A stretch of DNA of 64,000 nt from Mangrovibacterium diazotrophicum (GTDB lineage: Bacteria; Bacteroidota; Bacteroidia; Bacteroidales; Prolixibacteraceae), in assembly GCF_003610535.1 (NCBI RefSeq), contig NZ_RAPN01000001.1, forward strand, positions 2,839,320-2,903,319, given 5' to 3'. Below are positions 17,401 through 25,400 of this stretch, in pieces. Both the position numbers and the translations under genes were made by a program. The stretch's first letter is position 1, and the number at the start of each line of letters is the position of its first letter. The notes beneath the pieces are model-generated. The model worked only from the letters and a program-made list of their open reading frames with translations, ran no database searches and was not told the DNA's origin.

Positions 17401-18991
17401 TCAGGTCCCAGGTCGGCAATGTCGGCGTAAAACTCGTTCCTTTCAGCAACTTCACCACCAGCACGCCGGGCGAAGTTACTTCGGAAGCAAACTCCCCGAC
17501 CTGGTAGGTCTTGCCGTTAGCGGTGTAGTTGTAAGCAACCGCCAGCACCTCATCCGAATTCAAGGCCGAATTCAGCGAGATGTAGCCCAAATTTGTGTTG
17601 ATCGTGTATTCCGAAGAACTCAGTTGTCGCGCTTGTTGCACCTTCTCGTAATCTTTACCCGACTTAAATCCATAAGATGAAAAAGCCGACATCGTCTTTG
17701 TTATCGACGATACGGTTCGGATATCGGAATAGTCCTCGGTAATGGAACTGTACATTTGGTTGGCATCATTGTACGGATAAACGCTTTCCGGGTACGTGTG
17801 CCCGGCCTGCTCCTGAAAGGAAGGAACCGAATTATAAATGTTATCGTCGTGTTCGCCAAGATCCATTAAGGCCAGAATATTTCGTGCGCTGGTGTAGCTC
17901 CCCGACTTGTTCGTCACCCAAACTTCAATTTTGTTGATGGTGATCGCCGAATTGACAACCGGCATATTTTTCAGGGCATTGTCGTAGGTATCGCGGAAGT
18001 ACTGCGAGAGAAAAAAGTGCTTGTTCGCATCGTAGTCCGAAGCATCAATCTCGAAAGTCGTTGTTTGCGCGCCGCCTTCAACCTGTATGGTTTTGGTTTC
18101 GCCTTTACTCTGCGACAGCACAGTCGACACACTCAGCTTCCCGAACTGCATATCGGTGCGCACACCAAACAGGTTGGTTGCTCCTTTAATCAGGCTTCCA
18201 TTCAGGGGGAGCGAAACATTGCCCGCCTCTATTTTTTTGATGATTTCGTCTTCATCGCCCGAATAATCGAGCTTCATTTTGTTCTCGTAATCGAATGTCG
18301 CTTCGGTGTTGTAGTTCACCTGCATCTTCATTTTGTCGCCGATGCTACCCGTCAGGTTCATCTGAATTTTCTGGTCGAAGTCGAAGGTAGGTACCTTGCG
18401 CTGACGTTCAGAAAGCGACGGATTATCGACCGTGTTCACCTGGTAACCAAAACTGACTTCCACAAAACCCTGGGTCCGGATGTCAATGTTATTCCCGCCG
18501 AAAATCTTGTTGAATGCCTCGCCGTTCACCGTCAAACTCGGGAACAAACCTCCCTGCCCCGTCGTTTCCTGTTCTGCAGATTTGGTTCTCCAATAATTCC
18601 GAATGGAGTTCTGCATGTCGTAACGGATATATTCCTGAAGTGACAAAACTTTGGGCAAGCGATAATCGAAATCACCAACTTTTTCAGTCAAAATGTATTG
18701 CCCGGTTACCGGATCGTATTCAACTTCAGTTCTGATATTGGAAGGTTTCTTCAGGTAAATCGCCGACTGCTGGCTTGAATCGGCGTACTCAAACGCCTGC
18801 TCATCTTCGAAAGGGTAAACCAGCACACCGGTTGTGTCCAGTCCTGCCGAAACCTGGTTCACGGAATCCATAGGTGCAAATGGGAAATCCGGCTTTCCAG
18901 CCGAACGACCGGTAGCCACAAAAGTTGAAGCGATAGCCAAAACTCCGGCTAAAACCATCTTGACCGATGAAATTCGTCCAATTGTTTTCAA
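11450..18991 (-). CDS. sprA: T9SS outer-membrane translocon SprA/Sov, second (downstream) paralog
   Basis: 2513 residues from a TTG at 18991, preceded by AGAAGGAG. That start gives MKTIGRIS, matching the MKTYLRNS start of the neighbouring paralog and equal total length; an earlier start at 19042 would add 17 residues without homology. A signal sequence (about 1-32) is followed by SprA hallmarks: EVEYDPVTGQY at 89-99, GEAFNKIFGGNNIDIR near 157-172, and a long run of beta strands ending in SFGMSFRFTLAQ. SprA/Sov forms the giant 36-strand pore through which T9SS cargo crosses the outer membrane; known proteins are about 2400-2500 residues. Two copies in tandem are unusual. A separate promoter is likely in the 506-bp AT-rich spacer upstream. 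Confidence 0.95.
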   Translation of the reverse strand: MKTIGRISSVKMVLAGVLAIASTFVATGRSAGKPDFPFAPMDSVNQVSAGLDTTGVLVYPFEDEQAFEYADSSQQSAIYLKKPSNIRTEVEYDPVTGQYILTEKVGDFDYRLPKVLSLQEYIRYDMQNSIRNYWRTKSAEQETTGQGGLFPSLTVNGEAFNKIFGGNNIDIRTQGFVEVSFGYQVNTVDNPSLSERQRKVPTFDFDQKIQMNLTGSIGDKMKMQVNYNTEATFDYENKMKLDYSGDEDEIIKKIEAGNVSLPLNGSLIKGATNLFGVRTDMQFGKLSVSTVLSQSKGETKTIQVEGGAQTTTFEIDASDYDANKHFFLSQYFRDTYDNALKNMPVVNSAITINKIEVWVTNKSGSYTSARNILALMDLGEHDDNIYNSVPSFQEQAGHTYPESVYPYNDANQMYSSITEDYSDIRTVSSITKTMSAFSSYGFKSGKDYEKVQQARQLSSSEYTINTNLGYISLNSALNSDEVLAVAYNYTANGKTYQVGEFASEVTSPGVLVVKLLKGTSFTPTLPTWDLMMKNVYSLDAYDLNSDDFVMNVTVLSDSTGSYVNYLPSSNLAGKTLLSVLNLDNLDANLDKGSNGAFDFVDGITVQAEKGRIIFPCLEPFGSYLTNQMNSSIYKEKYGYQSLYDTTKTYAKQDAEHDKYKLKGTYSGSSSSEISLGTINLAQGSVTVTSGGVTLTEYVDYTVDYTLGRVKIINPTYLDSGSSLQISVESQDLYSVQTKTLLGTHMNYAFSDNFNLGATALYLNETPISQKVNYGSEPVSNTMLGLDLNYTTESQFLTNLVDKLPFLETKEKSSIAVQAEVAKLIVGESSATDGTVYIDDFEASETDIDLSARQAWVLASTPQGQSDLFPEGDLYDDLAYGYNRARFAWYNIDPLFLRNTTLTPSHIKQDTEQQSDNLVREVYVQEIYPDKELDAGETSILSVLNMAFYPNERGPYNFDLNSSSYSSGLNPDGTLAEPTTRWGGIMREITTTDFESANIEYISFWMMDPFVNNDDGTDTGGDLYFNLGDISEDVLKDSYKSFENGLPESALITDVDTTVWGRVSTQNQLTTAFVSDDETILNQDVGFDGLSDADEMTFHDQYLQSVQNITSQSAYEEIATDPSADDYHYFRGSDYDQNELSILDRYKKYNGPEGNSVPASYSPESYSTSASTTPNCEDINDDNTLSETENYFQYHVSLRPEDMVVGQNNISDVRTASVELANGQVSDVKWYQFKIPIDSPDEVVGDIGDFSSIRFIRMFMRGFEQPTFLRLATLDLVRAEWRQYSDNLEDNSANLGASTSFEVSAVNIEENSQKEPVNYILPPDIEREVDYSSSYLVQEDEQSLLLKVEDLEQGDSRAAYKNINLDFRPYKRLKLEVHAEAIEGSDLDDDDLYFFMRLGSDYNDNYYEYELPLKLTPAGSYNGNLESDRYIVWPDENRINIPFTLFTNTKLARNADMRESGSTLSLTDVYEVAHDDWNDGKNLVKIKGSPNLGNVQVMMLGIRHKSSTLQTTDKSVEVWTDELRLTGLEDNGGWAANVRTTAKLADFGTVTFAGSHTSAGFGSIDESVSERSDEDVSTYDITGNFDMGKFFPSKAQVKIPVFLNLSKSVSNPYYNPLDPDVTMSETLANASSKSEKDSLKNLMQTYSKSSSIIFNNVKVDKKIRKDNKTSLIDPANFSVSFSYNKQLDRDVYTEYDIEKSYRLILSYVYNNRPKVYEPFKKVNLLKGNAFRLIRDFNFSLMPTQISYINNLYRYYNETQTRNVTDPDVEVPVTVNKDFLWKRSFNLRYNLTKSLIVSFSSEGTARIDEPEGVINKSDDDYQLKKDSILSNLLNLGRPILYNHVLNVTYQLPLNKIDLLNWTNATARYQAGYDWTAGSVTDETVELGNVIENTRVMQGNAQLNFNTLYNKVPFLKSVNQRFGTGTSSARSSSARAKAAESRQTQMPDVRIREVSYKDKKVPVEANQETVIHHHLKTKDVQVKVFDEEGLQVRVTTKVLNENEVSIQSRKPIDKAQVEINGKRKIENNWLYNAAQYSARTAMMLKSFSAVYSSSDGTVLPGFMPEPSVFGSAHYDPDPSMFGEIASTNAPGLPFLFGWQDEDFARKAALKGWITKDTTLNSPYIMSHNEAWSFQASLVPIPNLNVNLSGSRSASENSSEYYLYDVENDVFNPSNRTVSGNFTMSINTWRTAFEKIGDASVETPEAYQNMLDYRETIARRLAARRVANAEAGYNPEDNNPETEFPWGYGPTSQEVLIPAFIAAYTGQSPDKVSLNPLPSLKYLRPNWRITYDGLVSKIKGLNRVAKSISLSHSYRSTYNIGSYSTNLDYDDTEFGDGWSYVMNSSTGDFVSQYDISSVSITEQLNPLINLDVTWLNDLSTSIEINRTRNLTVSFSTDQLTEVQSREISVGLGYRFPRMDLILKSKSGQKAYSNDLNIKIDMSFKKNKTVLRDIAEEDDQLSAGQNAVTLKTSADYQLSDRFQLKLYYDKVINNPFTSSSYPSSTTSFGMSFRFTLAQ

Positions 18992-19497
18992 CACCTTTCT
19001 CCTTCTGCAAAATAGTGCGCCAATCGCTGGCGAAAACCCCAACCCTGTTTTTCAGAAGGTTGTCGATCCGAGACCTATTTCGCCTTTAACTTGCTTTCTG
19101 TTTTTCCTGTAAATCGCGGGTATTACTGATGCTGAAAACGCACTTCAGAAGCTGGTATTGTATGCGAAAATCGTCGAAATCGAACACTCAAAAAGCCTAT
19201 TTACAATTGAAAATCAATCAATTGATCATAACCATAGAGATCAAACAACAAAGATGTTCGCTGATCAACCTAATTCAATTTGATAGATTAAATCACCCTA
19301 AATAAAAGGCATTCAACTGTATTATAATAAAATATGATAAATCAGAGGCATTTTATTATGACAACTATTGCTGTGGAAAAATGAATAGAGGAAAAGATTT
19401 GTAGTAAATAATATCACAAGATATTAGTTTACATAACTCATCAGATAAAGAGATTGAAAAAAATTCAAAAAATTTTACTGGTGTAATTTGCCCGCAT
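18992..19497. other. AT-rich spacer between the two sprA genes
   Basis: No ORF of coding character was found. The region is clearly richer in A and T than the flanking genes, with runs such as AAAATTTTTTGAATTTTTTT near the end of sprA1, and probably holds the terminator of sprA1 and the promoter of sprA2. No clear GC-rich hairpin and no exact TAnnTTTG element was identified on the minus strand. Confidence 0.5.
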
Positions 19498-22400
19498 CTA
19501 TTGGGCCAAAGTGAAGCGGAAGCTCATACCAAAACTGGTGGTTGCCGTTGGGAAAGCGGAGGAAGTGAAAGGCTTGTTCACAACTTTATCGTAATACAAA
19601 CGCAACTGGAAACGGTCGCTCAACATGTAATCAGCCGTTGTTTTCAAGGTAACTGCATTCTGACCTGCAGTCAGCTGGTTATCGTTTTCTTCCAGCTTCC
19701 GGAGTATCGTTTTGTTTTTACGCAATGCCAGGTCGGCCCGAATATTCAGGTCGTTCGAGTAGGCTTTTTGGCTACTTTTCGATTTAATAATTAAATCCAT
19801 GCGCGGGAAACGGTAGCCAAAGCCAAACGAAATCTCGTTGCTCAACACTTCGGTCAACTGGTTATTGGCAAAGTTCAGCGTCAGGTTACGGGCACGTTTA
19901 ATTTCAACCCGTGTCGACATGTCGTTCAACCAGGTCACATCCACGTTAATCAGCGGGCTGAACATCTCTGAAATACTGACCGAATTGATATCGTATTTCG
20001 AAACGAAGTCGCCGTTCAACTCATTCATCTCGTAACTCCACCCGTCACCAAAAGATTGGTCGTCGTAGTTGAGATTGGTAATGTACGAACCGATGTTGTA
20101 GGACGAGCGGAACGCATGATTCAGGTTCACCGACTTAGCCACCTTATTCAATCCCTTAATTTTTGAAACGACACCGTCGTAGGTAATTCGCCAATTTGGC
20201 CGCATGTATTTCAAGGACGGGAACGGGTTCAGCGAAACTTTCTCAGGCGCCTGACCTGTGTATGCCGCGATAAAGGCCGGTATCAACACCTCCTGCGAAG
20301 TTGGTCCGTAGCCAACAGGGAATCCTGTTTCCGGGTTGTTGTCACCGGGAACGTAACCAGCCTCGGCATTCGCAACACGTCGGGCATCCAACCTCCGGGC
20401 AATGACCTCGCGATAATCCAGCATATTTTGGTAAGCTTCCGGAATCTCGACACTGGCATCGCCAACTTTCGAGAAGGCAGTACTCCAGGTATTCACCGAC
20501 ATGGTGAAGTTCCCCTTCAACGTGCGGTTTTGAGCGTTGAAGTCGCCGGTATTGATATCGTAGATGTAATATTCACTGGCATTTTCAGAGAACGATCTGT
20601 TGGCTTCCAGGTCGATCCGCAGGAATGGAATTGGTTCCAGGTTTGCGCGGAAAGCCCAGGTTTCATTGTGACTCATCACATAAGGTGCATTCAGGGTTGT
20701 GTCTTTGGTAATCCAGCCTTTCAGCGCAGCCTTGCGGGCAAAGTCATCATCCTGCCATCCGAACAGGAACGGGAATCCCGGAGCACTGGTCGAGGCAATC
20801 TGCCCAAACATCGCCGGATCCGGGTTATAATGTCCCGAACCGAAAATAGCCGGTTCAGGCATAAATCCGGGCAGTAAAGTACCATCCGAAGAAGAATAGG
20901 TTACATTAAAGTTTTTCACCATCATCGCGGTGCGGGCCGTGTATTGGGCAACCGTGTACATCCAGTCATTTTCAATGCGGCGCTTTCCGGTAATCTCAAT
21001 GCGCCCGGCATCAATATCGGAACGGGACTGGAAGCTAACCTGGTTTTCATCGATCACTTTTACGGTGCCCCTCACCTGCTGCCCTTCCGCATTGTATACT
21101 TTCACCTGAACATCGGTGGTCTTTAACTTATGGTTGACAACCTTCGCTGCGTTGGCTTCAAACTTAATCCGATTGTCTTTGAATTCCACATCGCGGATGC
21201 GGAACTCGGCTTTGCTCTGAGCCTGAGAACTGGCCATCCGGGCACGGGAACTCGAGCTTCTGGCTGAGCGGCTACCCCCTCCGAATTTCTGGTTCACCTC
21301 TTTCAGGAAGGGAACTTTATTGTACAGGTTGATGAACGAAGCCTGACCGTTGAACTGCATCACGCGCGAGTTTTCCATCACGTTACCCAACTCAATGGTT
21401 TCATCGGTAATAGTACCGGCCGTCCAGTCGTACATCGCCTGGTAGCGTCCCGTTGCCGTCACCCAGTTTAGCAGATTGATTTTATTAATCGGCAGCTGAT
21501 AAGTTGCATTCAGCACGTGATGATAAAGCACGGGGCGTCCCAAATCAAAAAGGTTTCGAAGAATCGAGTCCTTCTTCAACTGGTAGTCATCATCGTTGCG
21601 GTTGATTCGGCCCAGCGGCTCATCAATTCGTGCTGTTCCCTGCGATGAAAAATCAATTTTCAACGAACGGGTCAGGTTGTATCGTAAATCGAAATTCCGG
21701 CGCCAGATAAAGTCTTTTTCCACTGTCAATGGAATTTTCAGATCCGGGTTCGAAATATTGCGTGTTTGAACTTCTTTGTAGTAACGGTACAACTCGTTTC
21801 TGTACGAAATCTGGGTCGGCATCAAGTAGAAGTTGAAATCACGAATCAAACGGAATGCATTCCCCCGGAGCGCCTTCGTTTGCCGGAAAGGCTCATAGAG
21901 TTTCGGCCTGTTATTGAAATTGTAACTCAGAGCCACGCGGTAACTTTTTTCGACACTGTAGGCTGTATTCACATCTCGGTCCCGCTGCTTGTTAAAGGCA
22001 AAAGAGCCGGAGAAGTTCGTCGGATCCCAAAGTTTCGGTGTTCCCGACTTATTCATTTTATCCACCTTCACATTATTCAGCACAATGGTCGTTCGCTTCG
22101 AATAATCCTGCGCCATTCGTTTTATCGAATCGCGCTCCGACTTCGTTTCGGCGGCAGCCAAGGTCTGTTCCATCGTAATATCCGGGTTCAGCGGATCGTA
22201 TTCCGGGTTGCTCACGCTTTTCGAGACACCAACGTAAAGTGGAATTCTCACCTGAGCTTGTTTCGGGAAGAAACGTCCGAGCTCGAAGTTCGAAGAAATA
22301 TCATATTCGGTCAGGGCCTCCTGCGAACGTTCATTGGCGTTTTGATCAATACTTCCAAAACCAACCGAACGATGTCGTCCGGCAACCACTACCGATCCAA

Positions 22401-25400
22401 AATCGGCCAAGCGAGTCGAAACACGCATATTGGCAGCCCAGCCTCCATTGTTATCCAGTTCGCTCAAACGCAGTTCATTGGCCCAAACTTCAATCGACTT
22501 TGGAGGAGTTATCAAGGTTCCCGCTTTATTCCGGATCCCCATCATCATCACCTCAACATAGCCCAGGTTTGGATTACCTTTTACCTTAATCAGGTTCTGG
22601 TTATTGTTATAATCTTCATGAACAAGTTCATATATATCAGTCAACTGCAAGTTCGAATCCGCCGACCTCATGATGGCATTGCGCTCCAATTTTGCATCGG
22701 TGAAAATTGAAAGCGGGATATTAATCCGGTTTTCGTCAGGCCAAACAGCTATTCGGTCCGCTTCAATGCTACCGTTGTAAACACCCGGATCAGTCAGCTT
22801 CAGCGGAACTTCGTATTCGTAATAGTTGTAATTATAATCCGATCCCATCCGAATGAAAAAATACAAGTCGTCATCCTGTAATTCTTCCCCCTCAATCGCT
22901 TCTGCGTGAACTTCCAGCTTCAGTCGTTTGTACCGACGGAAATCCATGTTGATCGATTTGTAAGCAGCACGGGCATCGCCTTGTTCAAGGTCCGTTACTT
23001 TAAGAGTCATCGACTGTTCATTCAGCTGCAACAACTGAGCGTTTGCAGGGTCAATCACCCGGTCAATTCCCGGAGGCAACACATAATTGACCGGCTGGCG
23101 ATCGCTGTTTTCTTCAATGTTGACAGCAGAAACATCGAATGTCGTATTTGTTCCCAGGTTATTGCTGTTCTCTTCCAGATCGTCGGTGTATCGGCGCCAG
23201 TCGGCCCGAACCAGATCCAAAGTTGCAAAACGCAAAATCACAGGATCCTGGAATTGGCGCAGGAACATACGCATGAAACGAATAGACGAGAAATCAGAAA
23301 TACTTCCGACCGTCGCTTCCGGCTGTTTCACCGGAACCTTAAACTGGTACCATTTTACCTCTCCCACATTCCCGTTAGCCAAGGTGACCCGGGCAGTACG
23401 GACATCGGTAATGTAGTTGTTCCCCAACTGCATATCGCCCGGGCGGATACTCAAACGGTACTGATAGTAGCGCTCGTATTCGCTCAAGGTATTATCATTG
23501 TTAATGTCCTCTCCATCCGGTAAAGTTGAAGCAGACGTTGTGTACGACTCGGTTGAGCGGGAAGCCGGCCGCGAGTTACCTTCAGGGCCATTGTATTTTT
23601 TATAACGATCGAGGATACTCACCTCATCATTGTCATAGTCGGTTCCGCGATAATAGTGATAGTCGTCCCCCGAGGGGTCTTCGGCAAAATTCACATAGGT
23701 CTGCGGATCCAAAATATTTTTAAGGACAGCCAGATAGCCGTCGTAAAAACTCTGTTCATCTGTGTCCGACAAGCCATCGAAACCAACATCCTGACGAAGA
23801 ATCACATCCGGATCGGTCACAAAGCTTTTGGTGATTTGGGTTTTGGTTGAAACACGCCCCCAGATAGTTGTGTCAACATCCGAGATCAAATCCGTTTCCG
23901 GCAATCCATTTTCATAAGACTTCCGGGAGTCTTTCAGGACGTCTTCAGAAATATCACCAAGATCAAAATACAGATCCCCTCCGGACATGGTGCCGGTACT
24001 GTCGTTCACAAAAGGATCCATCATCCAGAACTCGATGTATTCGATATTCGCCGCTTCAAAGTCGGTTGTTTCAATCTTCCGCATGATACCGCCCCAACGC
24101 GATTCCGGATCAGCCAGCGTACCGTCCGGGTTCAAACCGGCCGAATAAGGGCTCGGGTCGGTATCGAAGTTGTACGGACCGCGTTCTTCCGGGTAATAGG
24201 CCAAATCCAAAACCGAGATGTTTGTTGGCACACCAATTTCAACATCTTTGTCGGGCCAGATTTCCTGTTGATAAACCTCGCGCACCAAGTGATTGGACTG
24301 CTGGTCCAGGTCGTTTTTGATGTGCGATGGCGTTTGCGCGGTATTCCTCAGGAAGAGTGGGTCGATGACATACCAGGCTAGTTTTGCCCGGTTGAAACCG
24401 TAAGCCAGGTCATCGTCCAGATCCCCTTCCGGGAACAGCGATGGTTGATTCTGCGGCGTACTGGCCAGCATCCATGCCTGGCGAGCACGCAGGTCAATGG
24501 AAGTTTGCGTTGACTCAAAGTCATCGATATATACAGTACCATCCGTCACGCTCGAATTGCCGACAATCAACTTGGCGACTTCAGCCTCTACGGCAACCGA
24601 TGATTTTTCTTTCGTCTCGATGAAGGGCAACTTATCGACCAGCCGCGTCAGCAACTGCGACTCGGTATTGTAGGTCAGATCCAAGCCGAGCATGGTGTTC
24701 GATATCGGATCTTCACCGTAATTCACTTTCTGTGTCAACGGGCGTTCGCTCATGTGCAAAACGGTACCCCCAAGGTTGAAGTTATCTGAGAATGCATAGT
24801 TCATATGCGTTCCCAGCAAAGTCTTTCGCTGAACCGAGAACAGGTCTTCACTTTCGGTAGAAACCTGAAGCGACGTTCCCGATTCAAGGTAAGTTGGGTT
24901 AATGATTTTTACCCGGCCAAGCGTGTAGTCAACTGTGTAATCCAAACCTTCGGTCAGTGTGATCCCCCCGGCTGTTACCTTTACCGATCCCTGTGCAAGG
25001 TTGACTGTTCCAAGGGAAATCTCGGAGCTGGATGCCCCGCTGTAGCTTCCTTTCAGCACGTATTTGTTGTGCTCTGCATCTTGTTGCGCGTAAGTTCTTG
25101 TTGAGTCGTAAAGACTTTGGTAAACGTATTTGTTGCGGTAAGCCTGATCTGTGATTGAATCGCCCAGAAAGCTGCCAAAGGGTTCGACAGATGGAAATAC
25201 AATTCGTCCGGTTGACGACTGCACCGTCACCCCATCGATAAAGTCGAAAGCACCATTGCTACCCGGATCGAGCTGCGAATTGAGGTTATCCAGGTTCAAC
25301 ACATTCAGCAAAATGTGACCTTCCAGGTTCGACTCCGGCAAGTAGTTGATCAGCGTTCCGGTGGTTTCATTCTGGTATAGCACATGCAACTCAAAATCTT

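Noticed and set aside
21766-22710. A 314-codon plus-strand frame inside sprA1
   Set aside because: It is a shadow of the sprA coding strand; the protein has no recognisable domain and sprA is intact.
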